Below are positions 53,401 to 64,000 of a stretch of DNA of 64,000 bases, piece by piece. Positions within the stretch are counted from its first letter, which is position 1. Every line of letters begins with the position of its first letter. The DNA is from Theocolax elegans. Its lineage: Eukaryota; Arthropoda; Insecta; Hymenoptera; Cerocephalidae. Location of the stretch: the NCBI GenBank assembly GCA_026168455.1, contig CM047426.1, positions 60,073,396 through 60,137,395 of the forward strand, in the 5' to 3' direction. Position numbers and translations under genes: made by a program. The notes below the pieces were generated by a model. That model was not told the DNA's origin and ran no database searches. It saw nothing but the letters and a program-made list of their open reading frames with translations.

Positions 53401-53815
53401 GAAAAAAAGATTTCATAAGGATGAATATAGTGCGAGGCGAGGGGACTCATGTTAATCAAGCACCCCGGTTTATGAGAGGCGAGGGGACTCACGTTAAAAA
53501 AGCACCAAGGTTCGTGAGAAGCGAAAGGGGTTCACGTTAATCAAGCACACTGGTTCACCCACCACTGCCCAACACTGGTTCGTGAGAAGCAAGGAGACTC
53601 ACATTACTCAAGCACTCCGGTTTGTGAGATGTAAAGGGACTCACTTTAATCAAGCACCCCAAAGGAAACAATCCTTACTACGTCCACGTCGTTGTTTCTG
53701 GGTAGCACTAATAGTAAGGTTATTACATTTTGTAAGAGGCAATGGAACACATGTTAATTAGTGATTAGGATTGTTGGATTTCTGACTATGGATTTGGAAT
53801 TTGGAATACGTGCAT
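53285..53815 (+). repeat. 3' region of the repeat element with ~42 bp tandem repeats, copy 1
   Basis: About five units of 'gcgaggggactcacgttaa' plus 'tcaagcaccccggtttgtgag' at 53429-53665, one enlarged by ~24 bases. Then comes a segment shared with 48055-48200 (inverted). The similarity to the inverted fragment stops near 53815. Confidence 0.82.
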
Positions 53816-53929
53816 TTGGCATACTTGGGTTTAGGGTTTGCTGATTTGGTGTAAGAATAATTGTAGACCGTTCTGGTTTGCGATACCACGTTATAAAATA
53901 ATTAAAAAAAAACATTTTAAGGTAGGTGC

Positions 53930-56900
53930 AATATACTTTTAAGACCGGTAAAAAGTTAAAAGATTATTACAGATGGTGCATTTCGTGTTTGTGTGGGTGT
54001 GAGTTTTTTCTCCCACCAACCTCCACGTCGGCGTGCGGAGCAGCACGGCCCCGAGAAAGGCAGAAGGAAGGATCCCAAGAGTCGGCCGCTTTCCAACCGT
54101 TGGATGTGAGAGAGAGATAAGCACGAGGACGAGCTATCTCTCCTTTACCCAGTCGTTTCCCGACCGAGGACGCCGATATTTAGAGAAGCGGTAAGTGGTG
54201 CACCACATTTAGGACCCGCGTGTCTACTTAATATTTAGCGTCCCGATTTATCCTGGTACGGTCCAGGTGAGGAAGCGTTCCTCCTTTCCCTCCTCTCGTG
54301 ACAATACCCGCACGGATAGACACAGGGTCGGTGGATTCCGGGAACCACTTCACGAGAGAAAGGCGTGACGTAGGAAGCTTCTACGTCAAAGCTCTCTACG
54401 TCAGAGATACATACGTCACACGGTGTGACGTACGATATCAGGTTAAGCAGCCGATCATATCCGGATCGGTTGCTCGTAATCGACAGTTAAACAGATTGTT
54501 GATATTGTTTTACCGGTTACCGTCCTATCCTTCGAATACCGCCCTCTCCGGTGTTTATCCTAGTTGGCAATTTTGGGCATAGGGCCCAACACACGGTATA
54601 TAAGTCAAACGAGGTGTTTGACGTTGTTAACGACATTGCACGGGAATGAAAGGGATTCCCGGCCGCATCGTGGGACTGCACACTTAAGGTTGGTAAGTTG
54701 GGACAGATTGGGCCTAACCGTGGGCCTTACATATCCCCAGTACCCACCCCGTTACAACTTTTTAGAATGATTACACTATGTTTCCTGTATTCAACATATA
54801 ATATTACCCTCTAAACAATTCCAAAATAATATGATACCAAAGTGGTCGATCTATCGACCAGTCCTGTACTTAAAATGTTAAGAGCTATTACAAGAACTAC
54901 TTTAATATACGAATTTCTCATCTAGATAAGGTTTGAATTCCACATGTTGCTTGTGGGTTATGCATTGCGGCATTAAAACGTTTGAATAATGCTACGACTG
55001 TTTGCCACCAATGCCTTTTAAAACACCTATAATTTGGCATGAACCTTCCAATCATGATGACTGTTATTTCTGCTTAACTAAAATTTTTGGTTTCAACAGT
55101 AAAAATGCTAATAAAACTCAATATCCAAATGTTACAATTGTAACAAAAAAGATGCCTTATGATTCCCATAATAAACCTCCAACTCCTTCTCTATTGAAGC
55201 AAAAAGTTAAAGATGATACAGCTGAAGATGATGAGTGTTATTCAAATGCTTGTAAAACTGACTTTGAGCCAATTCTTTTTTATCAAACTGCACTAAATGA
55301 CTTAGTTAGAGATTAAGATTTGCCTACAGATAAATCGGAGCTCCTAGGTTCACGACTATAGGAAATAATCTTCTTGCCGATGGAACTACTTTTCATGGTT
55401 TAGACATCGGGAAAAATCATTAATAGAATTCTTTCTAAAGGAGAAGATTACGTTTATTGCAGTAATATTGATGGCTTAATGCAAAAATTAGGATTAACGT
55501 ATGATCCTAAGTATTGGAGGATATTTATTAAGCCATCCAAGAAGAGTTTAAAAGCAGTTTTGGTGCATACCACAAATAAATATGCTTCTATATTTGTAGC
55601 TCATTTTGTATACTTAAATGAATCATATGAAAATGTAAAAACTATTCTTCATGCAATTGATTACAAATATCATAACTGGAAAGTATGTGGAGATTTGAAG
55701 ATTATATCTACTATTCTTGGACTACAGTGAGGTTATACAAAATATCCGTGCTTTATATGTTTGTGAGATAGCAGAGATAAAAATATGCATTACGTTGAAA
55801 AAGATTGACCTCTCCGTAATTCTCTTAAAGCTTGAGGCCCCAACGTTCTCCAAAACCTCTTAATTGATAGCAAAAAGATTCTACTACCTACACTCCATAT
55901 AAAACTAGGACTTATGAAGCAATTCGTAAAGGCTCTTGACAAAGATGCCACTTGTTCTAAGTATCTTATAGATAAATTTTCCAGTTTGACTGATGCGAAA
56001 ATAAAATAAGGTAAATTTGTTGGACCACAAATACGCCAATTAATAAAAACAATTGACTTTGAAAATGTGATGACTTCCGTTGAAAAAAATGCTTGGACCA
56101 GCTTCAAACAAGTTGTGAAGGGTTTTTTAGGCAATAAAAAGATAGTGATTATAAGAAATTAGTCAAAACTATGCTTGAAAACATCAAGAAGTTAGGTTCT
56201 AACATGAGCATTAAATTACACTATTTACATTTTTACTTAGATTGGTTCAACAAGGAGAGCGTTTTCATCGGGATGCAAAAGAAACAGAACGATGATATCA
56301 GGGAAAATGGTCCCCATCCATGTTGGCAGACTACTGTTGATCTCTTCAACGTGATAAGTCACATGTCCAACATAAAAAACGATCTAACACGAGAAATATA
56401 GAAGATAAGAAAAAAAGATTTCATAAGGATGAATATAGTGCGAGGCGAGGGGACTCATGTTAATCAAGCACCCCGGTTTATGAGAGGCGAGGGGACTCAC
56501 GTTAAAAAAGCACCAAGGTTCGTGAGAAGCGAAAGGGGTTCACGTTAATCAAGCACACTGGTTCACCCACCACTGCCCAACACTGGTTCGTGAGAAGCAA
56601 GGAGACTCACATTACTCAAGCACTCCGGTTTGTGAGATGTAAAGGGACTCACTTTAATCAAGCACCCCAAAGGAAACAATCCTTACTACGTCCACGTCGT
56701 TGTTTCTGGGTAGCACTAATAGTAAGGTTATTACATTTTGTAAGAGGCAATGGAACACATGTTAATTAGTGATTAGGATTGTTGGATTTCTGACTATGGA
56801 TTTGGAATTTGGAATACGTGCATTTGGCATACTTGGGTTTAGGGTTTGCTGATTTGGTGTAAGAATAATTGTAGACCGTTCTGGTTTGCGATACCACGTT

Positions 56901-56940
56901 ATAAAATAATTAAAAAAAAACATTTTTAAGGTAGGTGCAA
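53930..56940 (+). repeat. Tandem duplication unit 2, ~3.01 kb
   Basis: Second copy of 50943-53929. It begins inside the LTR (so the LTR copy here, 53930-54756, is 5'-truncated) and ends at 'taaggtaggtgcaa'. The boundaries share only a few bases. Confidence 0.9.
55002..56410 (+). pseudogene. Unclassified arthropod repeat ORF, copy 2
   Basis: Same blocks as copy 1. The first segment (55002-55316) is open for 104 codons here because one T and one A run are each a base longer than in copy 1 (near 55083 and 55146). Elsewhere this copy loses a base (e.g. near 55368 and 55390). Both copies have the TAA after 'ALNDLVRD' and the TGA after 'ISTILGLQ', so those stops predate the duplication. Confidence 0.7.
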
Positions 56941-57108
56941 CATTTTGTTGGCAAAATATTACAATTACACAATAACCAAACGAATAATACAAAACTTGAA
57001 CTTACATATAATATTGACAAGATAAAAAAATTAATTTCTTAGACGTTACGATCATTAATAAAAATAGTCGTGTAATCACACAGTTACATTATAATCATCA
57101 ATTTGATT
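56941..57108. other. Short AT-rich spacer
   Basis: No feature recognised between the second duplication unit and the LTR-like start at 57109. Confidence 0.5.
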
Positions 57109-58406
57109 GTGTGAGGCAAGCCTCACTTAATTATATAAGAAAAGAAGTAAGTGTAAATGATAGAGATTAGAGAGTGTGAGAGAGATGGATGTAGAGAAGT
57201 GACAAGGTTAGGACTGCGGTAGTTCGTATATACCGGCCCGAGCCACTCTCATCACCGCGAAATCGTGAATGAGAGTTTATGCGAGAATAATAAAAAGGAA
57301 TATTTCGGTTTGTTGAGGATGATGGATACAAGGGAAGGATTGGCGGTTAATAACAACACGTAGCACGGGACAGACTGTGTACGATATCAAGGTACGAGCG
57401 AAGCAGCTGACGACATCGTGGTAGTCCGTGTATATCAATCGGATACACCGTCCCGTGGCGACACCGTGAGAATATCGGCAAACTGCCGACGGCACCGATC
57501 ACCGCGTGCGCGCGCGAAGCCGAGCAAGATAGAGAGATGTTGACCGCGTGCGTCGAGTAAGAGAGTGACGGCGCGCACACTGCACGATCCGATATTGACG
57601 TGTACCCATGTAAGAGGAAAGGAGATAGACAGCTGTCCCGGTGCATTAGTGGAGGCGTTGGCGAATACGCACAGATCGCGGATAGATTAAAATGGCAAAC
57701 GTACACTAGCGGAATTGAAAGGAAAATAGGTGGCGTTACGGACGATTATCGGTACGTCTACTACCACCGATCTGGCGGGTATGATAGCGGAAAGGGAGAT
57801 CAACTAGCTCTAGTATCGGTAGCGGATAATATGAATCGAAGAAGAAGGACGAGACTTCTTCCCCAACCGCCGTATAGAATAGACGTGTTGAGAGAGAAAT
57901 AGTATCGAAGTAGCCATTTTGAGACCTGTTGAGATTGGAAAGAAAGTTGTTATATTGAGGCAATTGAGAAGCTATCGGACGATTGACTAATTAGGATAAA
58001 AGATTACGTCAGAGAAGAGATAGATAATTTGTAAAAAGGAGAGTTTTCGACTTGCGGTGAGTGAGGAAGTACACCGTATTGTAAGGTATGAGAGTGTGAG
58101 AAATGGACGTTCCGTGAATATTGTAAAATAGAATAGCCGCGCGAAATTTGATAATTTAACCGATTTAGTACACGGTACGAGGATTAGCGGTAGCGGTCAG
58201 TCAAACCCGAATTTATTATTATATTTTCTTTAGCGTTTCGCGACGATTTACTGAATTGCGCGTATGTAAAATATTGAACAATAAATCAGCGGGATTTCTA
58301 GAAGCGTTTGTAATTATTGTATATAAAATTAGTGATAATTACAGTGTTGATAATTATTGTGTTGAATCGAAGAGATTGATTTTATAACCCGACTAAAATA
58401 TCCAAT
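57109..58406 (+). repeat. LTR-like sequence, ~1.3 kb
   Basis: Starts TGTGAGGCAAGCCTCAC, a hairpin start like that of the LTR at 31774, and ends at '...ccaatttcctaca'. About 30 bases later comes TGGCAACGTGGAGCCCGCG, which resembles a primer-binding site for minus-strand synthesis. There is a TATATAAG near 57134. From 57284 on it is part of the 2.47 kb tandem unit. No target duplication or partner LTR was found, so the call rests on end structure and the putative PBS. Confidence 0.55.
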
Positions 58407-58438
58407 TTCCTACAACGTTGTTCCGCCATCTTTCCCGT

Positions 58439-58458
58439 GATGGCAACGTGGAGCCCGC
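58439..58458 (+). promoter_or_regulatory. Putative primer-binding site
   Basis: TGGCAACGTGGAGCCCGCGA follows the LTR-like end. A TGG start complementary to a tRNA 3' CCA is the usual sign. It is repeated at ~60917-60936 and ~63273-63292 in the other units. Confidence 0.45.
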
Positions 58459-58738
58459 GACCCTGAATCGGCTTGATCTTAGTTTTACCGGTAACTGGCA
58501 CCCAATTAATTAAAAGTGTTACCGGATAATAATTATTAATTAGTTATTATTTTTTATTTGTTGTAAGCCACAGTGTCTGTTAAGAATCAAAAGTGCAACG
58601 TCACAATTGGAAAAATATTACAATTTTAATAATTTTAAAATTAACAAAAATATTATTATTAAGAAAAAGGATGTATATTCTTTGAATAAAGCTTATTTCC
58701 CACTTGTAGGAAACTGAAAATAAAAGCTTTAATTACTG

Positions 58739-59070
58739 CTAGTCATCTGTGTTTACATTACGTACTTGTTTGACACTGATTTGTATATTGTCGTAAGCCG
58801 GCGCGTCGGGTGACGCTGGTGAGTCCGGTGTCGACGGTATGTCGGCCAGTAAGGCCGAGTAGATGCTGGTCCGCTGCGCCGCTGTCGTTGTGGCTTCTGC
58901 GTTGGCTGAGGGAGGACACAGCACTAACCCCTCAATTAGCTCTCTACGAGCCTGGCCCTGGCCTCGAGAAACTCGTGGCCAGAGTCGGACGGTCGGATGA
59001 CCGCCGGTGAGCTCCGCTCACTTTATGAGTTCTTGGTAGGGTTGGTCAAGATGGACCAACCCAGGCGCGA
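58739..59070 (-). pseudogene. Possible continuation of the antisense coding region
   Basis: The minus strand from 58924 reads 'LCPPSANAEATTTAAQRTSI', 'SPDAPAYDNIQISVKQVRNV' and ends NTDD at a stop at 58739. The same frame is open upstream with 'WPRVSRGQGQARRELIEGLV'. It may be a downstream exon or frame of the 164-codon ORF; I recognise no domain. Confidence 0.4.
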
Positions 59071-59076
59071 GCCGCT

Positions 59077-59571
59077 CTAGCGGCGAGGTGTCCTCGGAGG
59101 GAGCGGGAGGCGCCTTGTAGGTGGCAGAATGATGTCGGCGACCACTCGAGGCTTAATCGTGGCTGCTGCCCGCTGAGTAGATGGAGGTTTCGGGGCTGCC
59201 GGAGTTGGTGGTCGTCTCGGCCGAGTCGGTTTGCGTTGGACTGCCTCTAACGGTGTGGCTGCTACGGTGGGAACACGCCTAGGTGGAGGTGGCGGCTCTG
59301 CTCGGATCCTCGGAGTCCCTGGAGGTGGTAGATCCAACCGCACCGTCCGTTGTACGCCGTTGTCCACCAGCCAACCCTTGAGAGGAGTGAGTCGGGGTAG
59401 CGGTTGCTCCGTCTGGGTGCTGATACTGCTGACGGTTTGGGTGGCCTGGTCCTTCTTGATGATGGTCTGGGCAGCGGCGGTCTGATTCCGGTACTCCAAG
59501 GTGATCCGGGCGGCGTTGTCTTGAGCGAGGGAGAGCCCAATGTAGTCGCTCTCGGTGAGTTCGTATGGCAT
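59077..59571 (-). CDS. Proline-rich ORF, 164 codons, unknown, unit 1
   Basis: ATG at 59571 ('MPYELTESDYIGLSLAQ'), stop at 59077. Residues 1-55 are mixed and may form a helix ('LAQDNAARITLEYRNQTAAA'). 'ATQTVSSISTQTEQ' follows at about 43-56, then a long Pro/Arg-rich tail from about 76. The protein is identical in unit 2 (61552-62046) and the region begins again in unit 3. A gag-like or other structural protein of a minus-strand element is possible, but I recognise no domain. It lies antisense to the LTR-like sequence. Confidence 0.5.
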   Translation of the reverse strand: MPYELTESDYIGLSLAQDNAARITLEYRNQTAAAQTIIKKDQATQTVSSISTQTEQPLPRLTPLKGWLVDNGVQRTVRLDLPPPGTPRIRAEPPPPPRRVPTVAATPLEAVQRKPTRPRRPPTPAAPKPPSTQRAAATIKPRVVADIILPPTRRLPLPPRTPRR

Positions 59572-59757
59572 GGATGGGATGGAAGAAAGGTGCTAATAAT
59601 TACGATCAGCAAATGATCTTTAATTAAAATTCGCCTTTATTAAGAACTGTAGAGAAGGTACATGTATTCTATGACTGTACTAGAGTCTTTCCTTAGGGCA
59701 GTGTCACCGCATCAATCCGCAGTATTTCCTGCCCCGGAGCCCTCGTCAACAAGCTTA

Positions 59758-62229
59758 GAATAATAAAAAGGAATATTTCGGTTTGTTGAGGATGATGGAT
59801 ACAAGGGAAGGATTGGCGGTTAATAACAACACGTAGCACGGGACAGACTGTGTACGATATCAAGGTACGAGCGAAGCAGCTGACGACATCGTGGTAGTCC
59901 GTGTATATCAATCGGATACACCGTCCCGTGGCGACACCGTGAGAATATCGGCAAACTGCCGACGGCACCGATCACCGCGTGCGCGCGCGAAGCCGAGCAA
60001 GATAGAGAGATGTTGACCGCGTGCGTCGAGTAAGAGAGTGACGGCGCGCACACTGCACGATCCGATATTGACGTGTACCCATGTAAGAGGAAAGGAGATA
60101 GACAGCTGTCCCGGTGCATTAGTGGAGGCGTTGGCGAATACGCACAGATCGCGGATAGATTAAAATGGCAAACGTACACTAGCGGAATTGAAAGGAAAAT
60201 AGGTGGCGTTACGGACGATTATCGGTACGTCTACTACCACCGATCTGGCGGGTATGATAGCGGAAAGGGAGATCAACTAGCTCTAGTATCGGTAGCGGAT
60301 AATATGAATCGAAGAAGAAGGACGAGACTTCTTCCCCAACCGCCGTATAGAATAGACGTGTTGAGAGAGAAATAGTATCGAAGTAGCCATTTTGAGACCT
60401 GTTGAGATTGGAAAGAAAGTTGTTATATTGAGGCAATTGAGAAGCTATCGGACGATTGACTAATTAGGACTAAAAGATTACGTCAGAGAAGAGATAGATA
60501 ATTTGTAAAAAGGTAGAGTTTTTCGACTTGCGGTGAGTGAGGAAGTACCCGTATTGTAAGGTCTGAGATGTGTGAGAAATGGACGTTCCGTGAATATTGT
60601 AAAATAGAATAGCGCGCGAAATTTGATAATTTAACGATTTAGTACACGGTACGAGGATTACGCGGTAGCGGTCAGTCAAAACCCGAATTTATTATTATAT
60701 TTTTCTTTAGCGTTTTCGCGACGATTTACTGAATTGCGCGTATGTAAAATATTGAACAATAAAATCAGCGGGATTTCTAGAAGCGTTGTAATTATTGTAT
60801 ATAACATTAGTGATAATTACAGTGTTGATAATTATTGTGTTGAATCGAAGAGATTGATTTTATAAACCGACTTAAAATATCCAATTCCTACAACCGTTGT
60901 TCCGCCATCTTTCCGTGATGGCAACGTGGAGCCCGCGACCCTGAATCGGCTTGATCTTAGTTTTAACCGGTAACTGGCACCCAATTAATTAAAAGTTTTA
61001 CCGGATAATAATTATTAATTAGTTATTATTTTTTATTTGTTGTAAGCACAGTGTCTGTTAAGAATCAAAAGTGCAACGTCACAATTGGAAAATATTACAA
61101 TTTTAATAATTTTAAAATTAACAAAAATATATTATTAAGAAAAAGATGTATATTCTTTGAATAAAGCTTATTTCCCACTTGTAGGAAACTGAAAATAAAA
61201 GCTTAATTACTGCTAGTCATCTGTGTTTACATTACGTACTTGTTTGACACTGATTTGTATATTGTCGTAAGCCGGCGCGTCGGGTGACGATGGTGAGTCC
61301 GGTGTCGACGGTAGTCGGCCAGTAAGGCCGAGTAGATGCTGGTCCGCTGCGCCGCCTGTCGTTGTGGCTTCTGCGGTGGCTGAGGGAGGACACAGCACTA
61401 ACCCCTCAATTAGCTCTCTACGAGCCTGGCCCTGGCCTCGAGAAACTCGTGGCCAGAGTCGGACGGTCGGATGACCGCCGGTGAGCTCCGCTCACTTTAT
61501 GAAGTTCTTGGTAGGGTTGGTCAAGATGGACCAACCCAGGCGCGAGCCGCTCTAGCGGCGAGGTGTCCTCGGAGGGAGCGGGAGGCGCCTTGTAGGTGGC
61601 AGAATGATGTCGGCGACCACTCGAGGCTTAATCGTGGCTGCTGCCCGCTGAGTAGATGGAGGTTTCGGGGCTGCCGGAGTTGGTGGTCGTCTCGGCCGAG
61701 TCGGTTTGCGTTGGACTGCCTCTAACGGTGTGGCTGCTACGGTGGGAACACGCCTAGGTGGAGGTGGCGGCTCTGCTCGGATCCTCGGAGTCCCTGGAGG
61801 TGGTAGATCCAACCGCACCGTCCGTTGTACGCCGTTGTCCACCAGCCAACCCTTGAGAGGAGTGAGTCGGGGTAGCGGTTGCTCCGTCTGGGTGCTGATA
61901 CTGCTGACGGTTTGGGTGGCCTGGTCCTTCTTGATGATGGTCTGGGCAGCGGCGGTCTGATTCCGGTACTCCAAGGTGATCCGGGCGGCGTTGTCTTGAG
62001 CGAGGGAGAGCCCAATGTAGTCGCTCTCGGTGAGTTCGTATGGCATGGATGGGATGGAAGAGGTGCTATAATTACGATCAGCAAATGATCTTTATTAAAA
62101 TTCGCCTTTATTCAAGAACTGTAGAGAAGGTACATGTATTCTATGACTGTACTAGAGTCTTTCCTTAGGGCAGTGTCACCGCATCAATCCGCAGTATTTC
62201 CTGCCCCGGAGCCCTCGTCAACAAGCTTC
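59758..62229 (+). repeat. Tandem unit 2, 2.47 kb
   Basis: Offset 2,472-2,474 from unit 1. It differs by many one-base indels between 60470 and 61400, while the 164-codon ORF part is unchanged. It ends at the same AAGCTT. Confidence 0.9.
61552..62046 (-). CDS. Proline-rich ORF, 164 codons, unknown, unit 2
   Basis: Protein identical to that of 59077-59571. The downstream part (61213-61398) is frameshifted relative to unit 1 by single-base indels ('ATTTGGAADQHLLGLTGRLP' instead of 'ATTTAAQRTSIYSALLADIP'), which suggests noise or decay there but not in the ORF. Confidence 0.5.
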   Translation of the reverse strand: MPYELTESDYIGLSLAQDNAARITLEYRNQTAAAQTIIKKDQATQTVSSISTQTEQPLPRLTPLKGWLVDNGVQRTVRLDLPPPGTPRIRAEPPPPPRRVPTVAATPLEAVQRKPTRPRRPPTPAAPKPPSTQRAAATIKPRVVADIILPPTRRLPLPPRTPRR

Positions 62230-63069
62230 ACAATTCGTCGGTTCCCTTGTCGCGATGGTGCCTAAAGCTTCCCCAATGAAAAGTGAGGCTTCATGAGAGC
62301 CCCTATGGCATCGGTTAACCCGATGAGAGCCAACTAACTAGTTAGTGTACGAAGCTCTTACTACAGCCCACCGTTTCGTTCGACCTAACGGTTAGCCTAG
62401 AGCCGTAATCCTCGGTAGGGATGCGGCGGTGTTTAGCACCCCGCCGTCTTCCGCTTTCGAACATAAGCGGCATCCGGGTCAACCATGCTTTACCCGTCAA
62501 GCCTGCTGAAACCACATACCACGCAGAGTCCAACCCACTGGGACACGCCAACGTTTCACTTTCGACACAGAGGTACGTCGACGTGGGGCTCGTACCCAGT
62601 CCCCGCGTACCAGAGTAAAGTCATCCTGGTCCAACTTTCGACATGCCGAAACAGCCTCCCTATTACTCCCGGATCCCGGGGAGGTTTTGCGGTAGGTGGC
62701 CTAACGTTCGATTCGATAAGAATGCAATTTGTAGGGAAATTCCTCTGCATTCTGTGATGTGTCTGAACCCTCTGTTCTCGTCGTTCACACGGGCCGTTCG
62801 AAGTCGAGGGTTCTGACGATTCCCTTAATCGGGTTCAAAAGGCGATCCCGGCTTTGGGGATGCCTTTCAAGCTCGATGTACGGAATGGAGATCCTGAGAG
62901 ACAGTCTAACCAGCTTCACAGTACACGGCTTCACTCTGGATTGCCAGGAAGTGGCCTCTTTCTAGAAACATTCGACCTTTCCCTTTCATTCCAACTTGGT
63001 GTGGTGGAGAACTTCGCAATCATCGCTGTCACCGTCCTCGGAGTTCCGATCTCAGGGGAGAACGAATTC
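62230..63069. other. GC-richer unique segment between units 2 and 3
   Basis: About 840 bases that do not occur elsewhere in the window, with base composition unlike the AT-rich surroundings. Frames of 60-121 codons exist on both strands, but none shows a motif I recognise. It begins after an AAGCTT (62223-62228) and ends at a GAATTC (63064-63069). Confidence 0.55.
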
Positions 63070-64000
63070 TCGCGACGATTTACTGAATTGCGCGTATGTA
63101 AAATATTGAACAATAAATCAGCGGGATTTCTAGAAGCGTTTGTAATTATTGTATATAAAATTAGTGATAATTACAGTGTTGATAATTATTGTGTTGAATC
63201 GAAGAGATTGATTTTATAACCCGACTAAAATATCCAATTTCCTACAACGTTGTTCCGCCATCTTTCCCGTGATGGCAACGTGGAGCCCGCGACCCTGAAT
63301 CGGCTTGATCTTAGTTTTACCGGTAACTGGCACCCAATTAATTAAAAGTGTTACCGGATAATAATTATTAATTAGTTATTATTTTTTTATTTGTTGTAAG
63401 CCACAGTGTCTGTTAAGAATCAAAAGTGCAACGTCACAATTGGAAAAATATTACAATTTTAATAATTTTAAAATTAACAAAAATATTATTATTAAGAAAA
63501 AGGATGTATATTCTTTGAATAAAGCTTATTTCCCACTTGTAGGAAACTGAAAATAAAAGCTTTAATTACTGCTAGTCATCTGTGTTTACATTACGTACTT
63601 GTTTGACACTGATTTGTATATTGTCGTAAGCCGGCGCGTCGGGTGACGCTGGTGAGTCCGGTGTCGACGGTATGTCGGCCAGTAAGGCCGAGTAGATGCT
63701 GGTCCGCTGCGCCGCTGTCGTTGTGGCTTCTGCGTTGGCTGAGGGAGGACACAGCACTAACCCCTCAATTAGCTCTCTACGAGCCTGGCCCTGGCCTCGA
63801 GAAACTCGTGGCCAGAGTCGGACGGTCGGATGACCGCCGGTGAGCTCCGCTCACTTTATGAAGTTCTTGGTAGGGTTGGTCAAGATGGACCAACCCAGGC
63901 GCGAGCCGCTCTAGCGGCGAGGTGTCCTCGGAGGGAGCGGGAGGCGCCTTGTAGGTGGCAGAATGATGTCGGCGACCACTCGAGGCTTAATCGTGGCTGC
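63070..64000 (+). repeat. Partial third unit, continuing beyond the window
   Basis: Matches unit 1 from about 58238 onward and is closer to unit 1 than to unit 2 (it lacks most of the indels of unit 2). It starts inside the LTR-like sequence, so its 5' ~950 bases are missing. The antisense ORF region begins near the window end. Confidence 0.88.

Larger units (their letters stand above)
50943..53929 (+). repeat. Tandem duplication unit 1, ~2.99 kb
   Basis: Starts 'atatacttt-aagacggtaaa' inside the solo LTR and ends at 'taaggtaggtgca', where unit 2 begins with the same start sequence. It covers most of the solo LTR, the repeat ORF and the 42 bp repeats. The two units are close to identical; differences are dominated by one-base changes in homopolymers. 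Confidence 0.9.
57284..59757 (+). repeat. Tandem unit 1, 2.47 kb
   Basis: Runs from 'gaataataaaaaggaat' to 'gtcaacaagctta'. It contains most of the LTR-like sequence, the putative PBS, an AT-rich leader and an antisense ORF. It is followed directly by unit 2. Confidence 0.9.

Noticed and set aside
57600..57963. 100- and 75-codon frames in the LTR-like sequence, repeated at 60073-60436
   Set aside because: Repetition only reflects the tandem unit; the frames overlap on both strands and show no domain.

Overview
This window is eukaryotic, AT-rich and made almost entirely of transposable elements, their fragments and tandem repeats. The mix points to an arthropod, most likely an insect: Penelope-like elements with GIY-YIG endonuclease and hammerhead-like motifs, CR1/I/Jockey-type non-LTR elements with microsatellite tails, Ty3/gypsy-type LTR elements, and an unclassified arthropod repeat ORF. 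The exact order is inference. I see no convincing intact host protein gene, no rRNA and no CRISPR array.

Layout. 1-3940 is a minisatellite of a ~59 bp unit with a ~607 bp higher-order period. 3940-4200 is a short tandem repeat. 4788-5875 is one copy of a non-coding repeat that recurs in the core of the 15.8-20.5 kb element. 5876-9905 (minus) is a decayed gypsy-type LTR element. 10921-12275 (minus) is a Penelope-like fragment holding a tRNA-like insertion. 12276-21447 (minus) is a non-LTR retrotransposon whose ORF2 is split by a 4,650 bp long-inverted-repeat element (15807-20456) flanked by an 11 bp target duplication. 21448-26550 (minus) is a second, more complete copy of the same non-LTR family, lying next to the endonuclease domain of a related family (26555-27121).

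27221-29461 and 44082-44935 are two halves of one Penelope-like element. They are separated by a 14.6 kb insertion (29462-44081) with 29 bp terminal inverted repeats and a 7 bp target duplication. That insertion carries tRNA-like sequences in inverted arms, and it was itself invaded by an 11.4 kb gypsy-type LTR retrotransposon (31774-43196; AATA target duplication) with internal duplications and no integrase core. 44927-47215 (plus) is another Penelope-like copy, head to head with the previous one, and holds a 749 bp MITE.

48055-56940 holds fragments of an unclassified arthropod repeat ORF with ~42 bp tandem repeats after its 3' end, and a solo LTR (50790-51747; ACTT target duplication) with an array of TGACGTA sites. 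A ~3 kb block of it is tandemly duplicated. 57110-64000 is an LTR-like region with an antisense 164-codon proline-rich ORF, present in two full tandem copies and a third that runs off the window.

The target duplications give a relative order. The second Penelope-like copy is older than its MITE. The split Penelope-like element is older than the tRNA-bearing element, which is older than the gypsy element. Non-LTR copy 1 is older than the long-inverted-repeat element. Several tandem duplicate pairs differ mainly by homopolymer length, so part of the duplication and some frameshifts may be assembly artefacts.
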